From: Paraburkholderia phenazinium
GTDB taxonomy: Bacteria > Pseudomonadota > Gammaproteobacteria > Burkholderiales > Burkholderiaceae
Direction of reading: 5' to 3'
Length of the DNA stretch: 64,000 nt
Assembly (NCBI RefSeq): GCF_900142845.1
Contig: NZ_FSRU01000002.1
Coordinates: forward strand, 2,356,001-2,420,000
A program made the translations under genes and the position numbers. The notes under the pieces are model-generated. The model was given only the letters and a program-made list of their open reading frames with translations. It was not told the DNA's origin and made no database searches. Below, one piece after another: positions 16,985 to 26,545 of the stretch (the stretch's first letter is position 1; each line of letters opens with the position of its first letter).

Positions 16985-18370
16985 TTAGCGCGTAGCGTGA
17001 ACCACGGCCCCCGCCCGCCGACGCTTCACCACATAGCCGACCCACATCGCCAGCAACCAGACCGGCACCAGCCACACGGATACGGACAACCCCGGCGTCA
17101 TCGCCAGAATCACCAGGATCATTGCCATGAAGGCGAGGCAGATCCAGTTGCTAACCGGGAACCAGAACGACTTGAACACCAGCGTCTCTCCGGCCTGCAT
17201 CATCGCCTTGCGCGACTTCAGATGCGTGAGGCTGATCAGCGCCCAGTTCAGCACCAGCGCTGCCACGACCAGCGCCATCAGCATACCGAGCGCTTCCGAC
17301 GGAATCACGTAGTTGATGATTACGCAGGTGAACGTAGCGAGCGCCGACAGGCCGATCGCCAGATACGGCACGCCGCGGCGGTCCACCTTCATCAGCGCGC
17401 GTGGCGCGTTGCCCTGCTCCGCGAGGCCGTACAGCATGCGGCTATTTGCGTACACGCCGCTGTTGTAAACCGACAGCGCAGCCGTCAACACGACGACGTT
17501 GAGGATATTCGCCGTGAGGGTCGAGCCGATTTGCGAGAAGATCATCACGAACGGGCTGCCGCCTGCGGCGACCTGATTCCACGGATACAGCGACAGCAGC
17601 ACCACCAGCGAGCAGATGTAGAAAATCAGAATCCGGTAGATCACCTGATTCACCGCTTTCGGAATGCTCTTGCGCGGTTCGTCCGCTTCAGCCGCCGTGA
17701 TGCCGATCAACTCGAGGCCACCGAACGAAAACATGATCACGGCCAGCATCATGAAGAGGCCATGGAAACCGTGCGGGAAGAAACCGCCATCCGCCCAGAG
17801 GTTGGTGATCGATGCTTGCGGACCGCCATGGCCGCTGATCAGCAGATAGCCGCCGAACAGGATCATGCCCATCACCGCGACCACCTTGATGATCGCAAAC
17901 CAGAATTCGGTTTCGCCGTAGGCCTTCACGTTAGCCAGATTGATGGCGTTGATGCCCACGAAGCAGACCAGCGCCGATACCCAGGTGGGCACACCCGGCC
18001 ACCAGAAATGCACGTAGGTCCCGACCGCCGTCAACTCCGCCATGCTGACCAGCACGTAGAGCACCCAGTAATTCCAGCCCGACAGAAAGCCCGGGAAATC
18101 GCCCCAGTACTTGTAGGCAAAGTGGCTGAACGAACCGGCCACGGGCTCTTGCGCGACCATCTCGCCGAGTTGCCGCATGATCATGAAGGCGATGATGCCG
18201 CCTATTGCGTAGCCGAGAATCATGGACGGCCCGGCTGCCTGCAACACGCTAGCCGACCCGAGGAACAAGCCCGTGCCGATCGCCCCGCCCAGCGCGATGA
18301 GCTGGATATGACGGTTCTTCAGCCCGCGCTTCAGGCCTTCTAGGCCTTCTTGCTGCTGTGGACTATTCAA
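16985..18370 (-). CDS. aroP: aromatic amino acid permease AroP
   Basis: This 461-residue amino acid/proton symporter of the AAT (APC superfamily) group has twelve predicted membrane segments. It opens with LKRGLKNRHIQLIALGGAIG and contains GSFSHFAYKYWG, GWNYWVLYVLV, FSFGGLELIGITAAEAD and TAALSVYNS. These segments match E. coli AroP almost residue for residue as I recall it, so phenylalanine, tyrosine and tryptophan uptake is likely; the close paralogue PheP is the alternative. The start appears to be TTG at 18370, a few codons before the conserved beginning. It is convergent with acoR and monocistronic. Confidence 0.88.
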   Translation of the reverse strand: MNSPQQQEGLEGLKRGLKNRHIQLIALGGAIGTGLFLGSASVLQAAGPSMILGYAIGGIIAFMIMRQLGEMVAQEPVAGSFSHFAYKYWGDFPGFLSGWNYWVLYVLVSMAELTAVGTYVHFWWPGVPTWVSALVCFVGINAINLANVKAYGETEFWFAIIKVVAVMGMILFGGYLLISGHGGPQASITNLWADGGFFPHGFHGLFMMLAVIMFSFGGLELIGITAAEADEPRKSIPKAVNQVIYRILIFYICSLVVLLSLYPWNQVAAGGSPFVMIFSQIGSTLTANILNVVVLTAALSVYNSGVYANSRMLYGLAEQGNAPRALMKVDRRGVPYLAIGLSALATFTCVIINYVIPSEALGMLMALVVAALVLNWALISLTHLKSRKAMMQAGETLVFKSFWFPVSNWICLAFMAMILVILAMTPGLSVSVWLVPVWLLAMWVGYVVKRRRAGAVVHATR

Positions 18371-18544
18371 AATTGCGCCCCACTGTAGGGATGTCGATCA
18401 CCCAGACAAACTGATGGTTTGAGCTGGCAAAGCCAAAGATTTTAGCGTGTCCGCTATGACCCACGTACTGGGAGGAACCCGTGGCGCGAGATTCGTCCCG
18501 TTTCGCATGACGTTTATGCCTCGTGATTCATACGTCTTGGCTGC

Positions 18545-18574
18545 GTGCGTTTGTGGCGTGCGTTTGTGGCGTGC
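18545..18574. repeat. 13-bp tandem repeat upstream of aroP
   Basis: Two and a third copies of GTGCGTTTGTGGC lie head to tail in the 256-bp gap between poxB and aroP, about 180 bp upstream of the aroP start. It could be a direct-repeat binding site or simple slippage; nothing else marks it. Confidence 0.55.
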
Positions 18575-18626
18575 ATTCGCTGCAAGCATTTGCGCGCCAT
18601 GCGACATCGCATCGCCGCAGGGGCCG

Positions 18627-20351
18627 CTAGCGAAGATTCGTGTTCGCCAGTTCCACTACCTCGTCGCCGCGACCGTTCAATACTGCCCGCAACATGTACA
18701 GGCTGAAGCCCTTGGCCTGGGACCACTGGATCTTCGGCGGCAGCGCCAGCTCATGCTTCGCGATGACCACATCGATCAACGCGGGCCCGGGATGCGCGAA
18801 GGCATCGCGCAGTGCATCGCCAATTGCTTCGGAATCCTCCACACGCACGCTGTAGATTCCGGCGGCCTGGGCGATAGCTGCAAAATCCGTGGCGCTGAGA
18901 TCGGTGCCGCTATCGAGGTAACCGCCGGCCTTCATCTCCATCGCGACGAAGCCGAGCGAACTGTTGTTGTACACCACCACCTTGATCGGCAGATCGAGTT
19001 GACGGGCGGTCAGCAGATCGCCGAGCAGCATCGACAGGCCGCCGTCGCCGGACAGCGAGATCACCTGCCGGTTCGGCTGCGCCGCTTTCGCACCCAGCGC
19101 CTGCGGCATGGCGTTCGCCATCGAGCCGTGGTTGAACGAGCCGTGCAGGGTACGCTTGCCGTTCATGGTCAGATAGCGCGCGGCCCATAGCGTTGGCGTG
19201 CCGACGTCGACGGCGAACACGGCGTCCTCGTCGGCCACTTCGTCGACGATGCTCGTCAGGTATTGCGGATGAATCGGCTTGCCGGGATCCGAGGGACGCG
19301 CGAGATCGTCGAGCGTGACGCGCGCAGCGAAGTAATGAGTGCGGGCACGCTCGATGAAATCGCGATCGGTCTTGCGCGTGAGCTTCGGCAGCAGCGCCTG
19401 CAGGGTGGGCTTGATATCGCCGACCAGTCCCATCTTCAGGGGGGCGCGCTTGCCGAGCGCGCTGCCACGGCGATCGATCTGCACGATATTGCCGTGCGAC
19501 GGATAAAAGTTGCGATAGGGGAAATCGGTGCCGAGCATGACCAGCATGTCGGACGACATCATGGCGTAGTAGCCGGAACTGAAGCCGATCAGGCCGGTCA
19601 TGCCGACGTCGTAAGGGTTGTCCCACTCGACGTACTGTTTGCCGCGCAACGCGTGGACGGTTGGCGCGCCGAGCGCGTCGGCGAGCGCGACGACTTCGTC
19701 GTGTGCGCCGGCGCAACCGCTGCCGCACAGAAGCGTGACGCCTTCGGCTTGATTCAGGAGCGTGGCGAGGCGGTCGATATCGGCGGCGGCGGGCAACAGC
19801 GTGGCGGGCGCCGATGCGCCGGACCAGGCGGGCGCTTCATTGGGTGCTTCGGCGAGCGCGACGTCGCCGGGTAGCACGATGACTGCGACGCCCTGCTGCT
19901 CGATCGCAGTGTGCATCGCGGTGGCGAGTACGCGCGGGAACTGCGATGGGTTCGTCACCAGTTCGACGTAGTGGCTGCACTCTTTGAACAGCGCTTGCGG
20001 ATGCGTTTCCTGGAAGTAGCCGAGGCCGATTTCCGATGAGGGGATATGCGCCGCGATGGCGAGTACCGGTTGGTGATTGCGATGGCAGTCGTACAGGCCG
20101 TTGATCAGGTGCAGGTTGCCGGGGCCACAGCTGCCGGCGCAGACAGCTAGTTTGCCGGTGGCGGCGGCATCGGCGCCTGCGGCGAAGGCGGCGACCTCTT
20201 CGTGGCGGGTGTGCATCCAGCGGATCGACCCGAGGCGATAGAGGCTGTCGGAGAGGCCGTTCAGGCTGTCGCCGGTCACGCCCCAGATTCGTTCGACGCC
20301 GGCTGCGTGAAGGGTTTTTGCCAGGTAGTCTGCGATGGTCTGGGTGGGCAT
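18627..20351 (-). CDS. poxB: pyruvate dehydrogenase (quinone) PoxB
   Basis: This 574-residue ThDP- and FAD-dependent peripheral membrane flavoprotein decarboxylates pyruvate to acetate and CO2 and passes electrons to ubiquinone. The N-terminal ThDP half ([49 protein letters not shown]) is nearly superimposable on E. coli PoxB. The central FAD domain has [17 protein letters not shown], and the C-terminal ThDP-Mg motif is [11 protein letters not shown]...NNSSLGF. The ATG at 20351 matches the family start; the open frame further upstream runs into the repeat element. It is monocistronic, with its promoter next to that element. Confidence 0.95.
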   Translation of the reverse strand: MPTQTIADYLAKTLHAAGVERIWGVTGDSLNGLSDSLYRLGSIRWMHTRHEEVAAFAAGADAAATGKLAVCAGSCGPGNLHLINGLYDCHRNHQPVLAIAAHIPSSEIGLGYFQETHPQALFKECSHYVELVTNPSQFPRVLATAMHTAIEQQGVAVIVLPGDVALAEAPNEAPAWSGASAPATLLPAAADIDRLATLLNQAEGVTLLCGSGCAGAHDEVVALADALGAPTVHALRGKQYVEWDNPYDVGMTGLIGFSSGYYAMMSSDMLVMLGTDFPYRNFYPSHGNIVQIDRRGSALGKRAPLKMGLVGDIKPTLQALLPKLTRKTDRDFIERARTHYFAARVTLDDLARPSDPGKPIHPQYLTSIVDEVADEDAVFAVDVGTPTLWAARYLTMNGKRTLHGSFNHGSMANAMPQALGAKAAQPNRQVISLSGDGGLSMLLGDLLTARQLDLPIKVVVYNNSSLGFVAMEMKAGGYLDSGTDLSATDFAAIAQAAGIYSVRVEDSEAIGDALRDAFAHPGPALIDVVIAKHELALPPKIQWSQAKGFSLYMLRAVLNGRGDEVVELANTNLR

Positions 20352-20426
20352 GGGTTTGCTCCGCAGGGTGGGGGGGCAGGTGGGGTCTATTGTCGTACAG
20401 GTTTGGGGGTTTTGTCCTTTGGGACC

Positions 20427-21196
20427 GGGGTTTTGCCTGCGGCGCCTTGTTTTTGGCTGTTTTCTTGGGGTGTTGGCCTTTCCTTGCATTCTTAGCGGTC
20501 TATTAGGTTCGCCCCTGTGCGGGGCGGCACTTACTTTCTTTGCCGCCGCAAAGAAAGTAAGCAAAGAAAGCGGGCTGCAACCGCCAGCCCGTAGTGAGCC
20601 ACCGCTCATGCGACCACGAAGTGGTCCGAGACAAGACAGTCTTTCGCACCACCCGCGTAAGTGGCACAGCACTCATTCATCCCGCCAGCGCACTGCGTGC
20701 GCGGCGGAAGGGTCTGCTAGGGGTGGGATGCGGGTGTGAACACGTAAGGTATGTGCGTTAAATGTTTCGATGCCTAATCATAAGTGAGACGAGACGAGAC
20801 GTGACAGGCGTACCGAAGATCTGTTGTACCGTGCCGTACGCTATTTAGGCATCCAAACATTTCAATGTAAGCATTGGCAGTTCACACTTGCGTGCCACCA
20901 TGGTGTGGACCCATCCGCTGCGCACGGAGTGCGAAGGCGGGATGGATGAGCGCTGTGTCACGAACGGTGGAAACGCGATAGCAGGTCTCGTTTTGGGCCG
21001 TTCCCGGTGGAAGACCGGGATGGCTCACTACGGGCTAGCGGTGGCAGCCCGCTTTCTTTGCTTACTTTCTTTGCGGCGGCAAAGAAAGTAAGTGCCGCCC
21101 CGCACAGGGGCGAAGCTAATAGACCGCTAAGAAAGCAAGGAGAGGCCAACGCCGCAGGAACAACGCCAAAACCAAGGCGCCGCAGGCAAAAACCCC
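20427..21196. repeat. 770-bp giant imperfect inverted repeat (intergenic repetitive element)
   Basis: Two arms of about 350 bp (20427-20777 and 20845-21196) are reverse complements with scattered mismatches and almost no length change, around a 67-bp centre. Each arm contains a 14-bp perfect hairpin (CTTACTTTCTTTGC/GCAAAGAAAGTAAG, at 20530-20561 and 21061-21092), the GC box CCCCTGTGCGGGGCGGCA, and matching outer ends (TTTTGCCTGCGGCGCCTTG). The inner ends are GATGCCTAA/TTAGGCATC. The centre has three GAGAC units. Related sequence is, from memory, common between genes in Paraburkholderia. No transposase is encoded. It begins 75 bp upstream of poxB and ends 4 bp from the stop of the MFS gene. 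Confidence 0.85.
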
Positions 21197-21200
21197 ACCC

Positions 21201-22439
21201 TTACCCCCCCTCCGGCACGCCATCAAGCCGCGCAGCAGCCGACCCAACAATAATGAAAACCTGAACAAAAAACGCGCCGGCCGCGACCAAAAGACAAACC
21301 TCCATCCCCCAACACCCACTAACACCCGCACCGAGAAGCGCCCCAACCGGCCGCGCCCCATACGTAGCGGTACTATTGATCGCCGAAACCCGCCCCATCA
21401 TCCCATCGGGAGTAATAGCCTGACGCAACGTCGTCGACCCCACCACCCAAAGTATCGGCCCAACCCCAAGCAAAAAGAAACTTAGCATTGCCAACCAGAA
21501 CGACGGCACGATCAACGTCGCCACCATCACCAGCGAAGCCAGCAACCCGCAAAACGGCCCAATCGTCAGCACCCGTCCAAACCTGATCCGCGCCGCGATT
21601 GAAGGCGCTGCCAACGCCCCGCACACCATGCCAACCCCATACGCGCCCAACGTCACCCCCACCGCCGACGCCGTCAGCCCAAGCCGATGCACCGCATACG
21701 GCACATACACCGCCTGCAACATAAAAAAACCAAGATTGAAAAACACCGCCGTAGCGATCATCGGACGCAACAAGGCATCACGCAGCACGAAACGCGTGCC
21801 GTCACGCAACTCACGCAGGAAATGCCGTTGCCCCGTCTGCGCGCGCGGCGGCTCGCGCAACCCCGCCAGCAACGCCACCGCCAACGCCGACAGCCCCGCC
21901 GCGCAGCCATACGCCCACCCCGCGCCGATCCAGCCCACCAGCATCCCGCCGAGCGCTGGTCCCGCTGAATACGCCGCGCTGCGCGCCAATTCGAGCCGCC
22001 CATTCGCGACAGCGTAAGACTCGCGCGACACGAGCGAAGGCACCAGCGACGGCGCCGCCACGTTGTACGCCACCGTGCCCGTTGCGCCCAGACACCCGAG
22101 CGCGGCAAGCCACAGCAAGGTCAACCCATGCAAGCCCACCAGCAACAGCACGCTCAGCATCGCAATCACCCGCATGCCCTCTGCAAGCGCCATCAAGGTT
22201 CGACGCGAGCGGCGGTCGGCCCAGACACCGAACGGAATCGACAGCAGCAGGAACGGCAAGGTCTGTGCGGTCTGCAGCAAACCGGTCTCGCGCGCGCTCG
22301 CGCTGAGTGCGAATACTGCGACGAGCGGCGCCGCGGCCAGGCTGATCTGCTCGGCAGACTGCGCCACGAGGTTCGACCACGCAAGCCGCTGGAACGCGGC
22401 CGGCAGTCTGACAACGGAATGGGGAACAGGAATACGCAT
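21201..22439 (-). CDS. MFS transporter (DHA3-type exporter)
   Basis: This 412-residue major facilitator superfamily protein has twelve hydrophobic segments. The loop 2-3 motif GVWADRRSRRTLM and the loop 8-9 region AAPSIAARIRFGRVL are as in multidrug and siderophore exporters of the DHA3 group (EntS-like). The substrate cannot be told from sequence. It stands alone, divergent from no obvious partner, and its stop codon nearly touches the inverted-repeat element, so the last residues may be altered by that insertion. Confidence 0.8.
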   Translation of the reverse strand: MRIPVPHSVVRLPAAFQRLAWSNLVAQSAEQISLAAAPLVAVFALSASARETGLLQTAQTLPFLLLSIPFGVWADRRSRRTLMALAEGMRVIAMLSVLLLVGLHGLTLLWLAALGCLGATGTVAYNVAAPSLVPSLVSRESYAVANGRLELARSAAYSAGPALGGMLVGWIGAGWAYGCAAGLSALAVALLAGLREPPRAQTGQRHFLRELRDGTRFVLRDALLRPMIATAVFFNLGFFMLQAVYVPYAVHRLGLTASAVGVTLGAYGVGMVCGALAAPSIAARIRFGRVLTIGPFCGLLASLVMVATLIVPSFWLAMLSFFLLGVGPILWVVGSTTLRQAITPDGMMGRVSAINSTATYGARPVGALLGAGVSGCWGMEVCLLVAAGAFFVQVFIIVGSAAARLDGVPEGG

Positions 22440-22607
22440 CGATGACCTCCGGCTTCAATGAGGTCATCGTCACCGCTTCGGCCGCGCGGTACGCCCCGCT
22501 TCTTGCTCTGTTATTGACGGGACGTCGTCGCGAGCCTTTAACGCTTCGCCTGGTTAAGACGCCGGGGACGCCGAAGGCGCAATGGGCACCGCGCACGCTT
22601 CATTCGC

Positions 22608-24035
22608 TCAGGGCGCATACGACGAAGCCATGCCGCTCTCAAGCCCATGATCGAGCGTCGTCCGAATAATCGACAACCCGCGCGCGAGCGCTTCGCGCGA
22701 CGGCGCGCCGGTCATGCAGACGCGAATCGCGTGCGGCGCAGCGTTGCGCCCAATCACGAAGCTGTCCGCCGTCTTGACGAGTACACCCTCGTGACGCAGC
22801 GCCGCCGCGAATTCCGCCGCGCGCCACGGTTCCGGCAGCGGCAGCCACAGGTGCGAGCTGGTCTCCGCATGCCGGTACGCCACACCCTTCAGCACCTCGC
22901 TCGCCACCTCGTGCTGGGTCTCGATGTGCGCGCGCTGCAAGCCGTTCAACCGCTCCATCTCGCCGTTCTCGATCCAGCGCGACACCACTTCCGCCATCAA
23001 TGGCGCCGTCATCCAGCAATCGCTGCGAATCACCGCCGCAATCTTCGAACACCAGGCCGGCGGCGCCTGCAGATAGCCCACACGCAAACCCGGCGCAACG
23101 GACTTCGACAAGCCCGCAATCAGAAACGACTGATCCGGCAAACGCGTCGCCAGCGGTTCGGGTGGCGCGTCGAGCAACATGGCCGGCACGAGGTCTTCGA
23201 TCAGCAGCACGCCATGGCGCTGCAGGATCGCGGCGACGGCGTCGCGCCGCTCGCTCGACATCGTCGCCGTGGTCGGATTGTGGATGGTCGGCACGCAGAA
23301 GATGGCGCGCGGATGCAGCGACTTGCACGCCAGTTCGAGCGCGGCCGGCACCAGACCTTCGGCATCGATTTCGACGCCCACCAGATGCAGCCGCAGTTGC
23401 CGCGCCAGCGCGATGATGCCCGGATAGCTCACCACTTCGGCCAGCACAGTATCGCCCGGCCGCGCGACCGCGCGCAGCACCGACGCCAGCGCGTGCTGCG
23501 CGCCCTGCGTGACCAGCACGCGCGACGCGCTCGCCGGACTGCCCGCCCGGCCAAGCCATGCGGCGCCCGCCAGGCGATGCCGCATCGAGCCCGCCTCCGG
23601 CGCGTATTGCAGCAATTCGGCGGCAAGCCGCTCGTCGTTGGCGATCTCATGCAGCGTCGCGGACAGCGCCGCCGCCTCTCCAGTGGACTGCGGCACGTTC
23701 TGACCCAGATCGATCAGCGCCGGGGGCTGCGGCATGCCCGGCCGCAACATGCCATGTGCCGCGCCGGACGACATCTCCCGCGCACGGGCCTGCGCCACGT
23801 AGGTGCCGTCGCCGACGCGCGCATTCGCAAGCCCCTGGCGTTCCAGCTCGGCGTACGCGCGGCTGATGGTGCCGGTGGTCACATGCAGTTCGCTGGCGAG
23901 CGACCGGTGCGGCGGCAGTTTTTCGCCCGCCGGCAACTGGCCGTTGAGGATCGCCTGCGCAAACGCTCGCGCAATGACCTGGTATTTCGGATCACTGCCC
24001 GCTTCGATCCGGGGCAGCCACGCGTTCATCGCCAT
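22608..24035 (-). CDS. MocR-type GntR/aminotransferase-like transcriptional regulator
   Basis: This 475-residue MocR-family regulator has an N-terminal GntR winged helix at residues 15-80 (YQVIARAFAQAIL, LPPHRSLASELHVTTGTISRAYAELE). It is followed by a fold-type I aminotransferase domain whose PLP-binding lysine lies in IAGLSKSVAPGLRVGY. Such proteins bind PLP and usually control transport or amine metabolism genes next to them. The start at 24035 has AAGGAG 11 nt upstream; two further ATGs (one 2 codons later) are possible. It is divergent from the enolase-superfamily and betaine transporter genes across a 203-bp gap containing a TGACGTCA palindrome (24173-24180), so it probably regulates them. 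Confidence 0.9.
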   Translation of the reverse strand: MAMNAWLPRIEAGSDPKYQVIARAFAQAILNGQLPAGEKLPPHRSLASELHVTTGTISRAYAELERQGLANARVGDGTYVAQARAREMSSGAAHGMLRPGMPQPPALIDLGQNVPQSTGEAAALSATLHEIANDERLAAELLQYAPEAGSMRHRLAGAAWLGRAGSPASASRVLVTQGAQHALASVLRAVARPGDTVLAEVVSYPGIIALARQLRLHLVGVEIDAEGLVPAALELACKSLHPRAIFCVPTIHNPTTATMSSERRDAVAAILQRHGVLLIEDLVPAMLLDAPPEPLATRLPDQSFLIAGLSKSVAPGLRVGYLQAPPAWCSKIAAVIRSDCWMTAPLMAEVVSRWIENGEMERLNGLQRAHIETQHEVASEVLKGVAYRHAETSSHLWLPLPEPWRAAEFAAALRHEGVLVKTADSFVIGRNAAPHAIRVCMTGAPSREALARGLSIIRTTLDHGLESGMASSYAP

Positions 24036-24238
24036 GATGCGACGGTCTCCTTCTTGGTGGCATTGCTCTGCCATGGGTGTCATTAACATGATACGCATTC
24101 AATATCACGACATTGCATGCAGTCATTTACTTTAATTGAAGCGATTGAGTTGCTCGTTTCGGCTCCATAGCATGACGTCATTCCCAATTCAATGTGCCGC
24201 CTCGATGCGGCACTGCGGCATCCACCCAGGAGCGCCCC

Positions 24239-25378
24239 ATGAGCCGTGAGACACCTCGTATCAGCCGGATCGACATCACGCATCACCAGCTCGAACTCGA
24301 CCCGCCGTTCCCGGCCTCGTGGGATAGCCAGCCGCGCCGCAAATTTCCCGCCACGATCGTGCGCGTCCATGACGATGCGGGTCATGTCGGCATCGGCTCG
24401 GGCGATGCGATGTACGGCTTCGCCGATTACCAGCACCTGTTCGTCGGTACCGATCCGCTCGACCTCGCGCGCCATAGCGCCGTCCTCGACAACATCGGCT
24501 TTCACGCCGGCCGCCCGTGGCCGCTCGATATCGCGCTGTGGGATCTGGCCGGCAAGATTCGCGGCGAACCCTGCTGGAAGATGATGGGCGGCCGCAGCAA
24601 CCGGATTCGCGCGTATGCATCGAGCGGCGTGCACCGGCATCCGGACGAGATGGCGAAAATGGCGCTGCACGTCGCGTCACGCGGCTTCCCGGCGCTGAAG
24701 ATCCGCTTCGGCCGCCCGAGTCTCGCGGACGATTTCACCGCCCTCGCCGCCGTGCGCGACGCGGTAGGCAGCCGGCTCGAACTGATGGTGGACTGCAACC
24801 AGGGCTGGCGCATGCCGTGGGACACGGCTGCGCCGTGGACGGTGAGCGAGGCCCTCGAAGTGGCCCGCGAACTGGAAAAGCAGGACGTCTACTGGATGGA
24901 AGAGCCGCTGCACCGCGGCGACTACGAGGGCTACGCCGCGCTGCGCCGCGCCACCACGCTGCGCATCGCCGGCGGCGAAATGACCCGCGAGCGCTATGAG
25001 TTCGATCAGTTGCTCGCGCACGACTGCCTCGATGTGTTTCAGCCCGACGTGGCCTGCTCGCTCGGCATGGAAGGCCTGCGCAAACTCGCGCAGGCGGTCG
25101 AAGCGCGCGGCAAGGTGTTCACCCCGCACACCTGGGGCAACGGCATCGGTCTCGCGGCCAACCTGCATCTGACGGCGGGCGCCGCGTCGGCGCCCTTCAT
25201 CGAGTTCCCATACGACCCGCCGGAATGGTCGATCGAGCGGCGCGACTTCATGTTGACGCGGCCGATCGACGTCGACGGCGAAGGCTGGCTCACGCTCTCC
25301 GACGAACCGGGCCTCGGTCTGACGCTCGACGAAGACGTGCTCGCCGCAACGCAAAGTTCACGCAGTACTTACGCCTGA
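24239..25378 (+). CDS. mandelate racemase/muconate lactonizing enzyme family protein
   Basis: This is a 379-residue enolase-superfamily enzyme. Metal ligands are visible at D185 (VDCNQGW), E222 (WMEEPL) and E247 (AGGEM). H297 (TPHTWGNG) with the preceding FQPDV Asp suggests the His-Asp dyad of the mandelate-racemase subgroup. The catalytic KxK position reads K154-I-R156, so the second lysine is replaced by arginine. The reaction is therefore a dehydration or epimerisation of an unknown carboxylate. CAGGAG precedes the ATG. It is followed at 41 bp by a betaine-type ABC importer, suggesting a quaternary-amine carboxylate as substrate; this is inference. Confidence 0.85.
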   Translation: MSRETPRISRIDITHHQLELDPPFPASWDSQPRRKFPATIVRVHDDAGHVGIGSGDAMYGFADYQHLFVGTDPLDLARHSAVLDNIGFHAGRPWPLDIALWDLAGKIRGEPCWKMMGGRSNRIRAYASSGVHRHPDEMAKMALHVASRGFPALKIRFGRPSLADDFTALAAVRDAVGSRLELMVDCNQGWRMPWDTAAPWTVSEALEVARELEKQDVYWMEEPLHRGDYEGYAALRRATTLRIAGGEMTRERYEFDQLLAHDCLDVFQPDVACSLGMEGLRKLAQAVEARGKVFTPHTWGNGIGLAANLHLTAGAASAPFIEFPYDPPEWSIERRDFMLTRPIDVDGEGWLTLSDEPGLGLTLDEDVLAATQSSRSTYA

Positions 25379-25419
25379 CGCCTCGCAAGAGGCCCACACG
25401 AAAAAGACGGAGACAGACC

Positions 25420-26460
25420 ATGCAAATCAAACCCTGGATGCGCGCCGCTTGCGTCGCGCTGGCCGCCGGTGCCTTATTTCCGGCCGCCGCCCATGCCGGC
25501 ACCTGGTGCTCGAGCGGCAAGACGGTGCACTTTGCCGGCGTGACGTGGGAAAGCGGTTCGTTCACCTCCGAAGTACTGCGCTATATCGCCGAGAAGGGCT
25601 ACGGCTGCAAGACCGACACCGTGCCGGGCAGCACCGCCGCCACCGAAACGGCACTCGCACGCGACGATCTGCAGGTCTGGGGCGAACAGTGGACAGGCCG
25701 CTCGGAGATCATCGCCAAGGGCGTCGCGGCCGGCCAGGTCAAGCTGATCGGCGACACGCTGCCCGGCGGCACCAACGAAGGCTGGTTCGTGCCGGAATAC
25801 GTCGTCAAGGGCGACCCCGCGCGCGGTATCAAGCCGCTCGCACCGAACCTGACATCGGTGGCCGATCTGCCGAAATACAAGGATCTCTTTGAGGACGACG
25901 AAGAACCCGGCAAGGGACGTTTCCTCAACTGCCCGGCCGGCTGGGATTGCGAACGCGTCAACACGCGCCTCCTGAAAGTGCTCAAGCTCGACGACAGCTA
26001 CACGAATTTCCGTCCAGGCACCGGCGCCGCGCTCGACGCCGCCATCGCGTCCGCCTATCAGCGCGGCAAGCCGATCCTGTTCTATTACTGGGAACCGGCT
26101 GCGTTGATGGCAAAGTACAAGTTCGTGCAACTGAAGATGCCGCCGTTCGACCAGAAGTGCTGGGAGACGCTGCGTGCCGACAACAGCACGTCGCAATGCG
26201 CGTCGTCGTATCTGGTCTCGCACCTGAAGATCGGCGTCTCGACGCCGTTCTATCAGGCCGAGCCTGACCTGATGGCCGCTTACGCGAAAGTGACCTTCTC
26301 GATGGACTTCCTGAACAAGACCATTCTCGAGATGACCAGCAAGAAGATCGACGGTCAGACGATGGCCAAACAGTTCCTCCACGATCATCCGGAAATGTGG
26401 AAACCGTGGGTTTCGAACGACGTCGCGTCGAAGATCCAGGCCTCGCTCGCAGGCGCCTGA
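25420..26460 (+). CDS. betaine-type ABC transporter substrate-binding protein (ProX/OpuAC)
   Basis: This 346-residue periplasmic protein has a Sec signal peptide (hydrophobic core, cleavage after AHA). The mature part follows the OpuAC family: TVHFAGVTWESGSFTSEV, then LQVWGEQWTGRS and FYYWEPAALM, with several tryptophans that could form the aromatic box for a trimethylammonium group. GGAGA lies 9 nt before the ATG. It is followed by matching permease and ATPase genes. The ligand could be glycine betaine, proline betaine, carnitine or a related compound; the adjoining enolase-superfamily enzyme favours uptake for catabolism over simple osmoprotection. Confidence 0.88.
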   Translation: MQIKPWMRAACVALAAGALFPAAAHAGTWCSSGKTVHFAGVTWESGSFTSEVLRYIAEKGYGCKTDTVPGSTAATETALARDDLQVWGEQWTGRSEIIAKGVAAGQVKLIGDTLPGGTNEGWFVPEYVVKGDPARGIKPLAPNLTSVADLPKYKDLFEDDEEPGKGRFLNCPAGWDCERVNTRLLKVLKLDDSYTNFRPGTGAALDAAIASAYQRGKPILFYYWEPAALMAKYKFVQLKMPPFDQKCWETLRADNSTSQCASSYLVSHLKIGVSTPFYQAEPDLMAAYAKVTFSMDFLNKTILEMTSKKIDGQTMAKQFLHDHPEMWKPWVSNDVASKIQASLAGA

Positions 26461-26545
26461 TCTGCGACGACGTCGCGACGCTTTGGGCTTGGGCTGAACG
26501 GATGGCGTTTGACGCCGTCCGTTCAGGCGCATCGGAGGTTTGATC

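Noticed and set aside
18545..18574. Tandem repeat considered as a CRISPR-like array
   Set aside because: Only about two 13-bp units with no spacers; no cas genes in the window.
20335..21264. Several 60-135 residue frames containing FFAAAKKVS
   Set aside because: They fall inside the giant inverted repeat and appear on both strands as mirror copies; the shared peptide comes from the hairpin DNA, not from a protein family.
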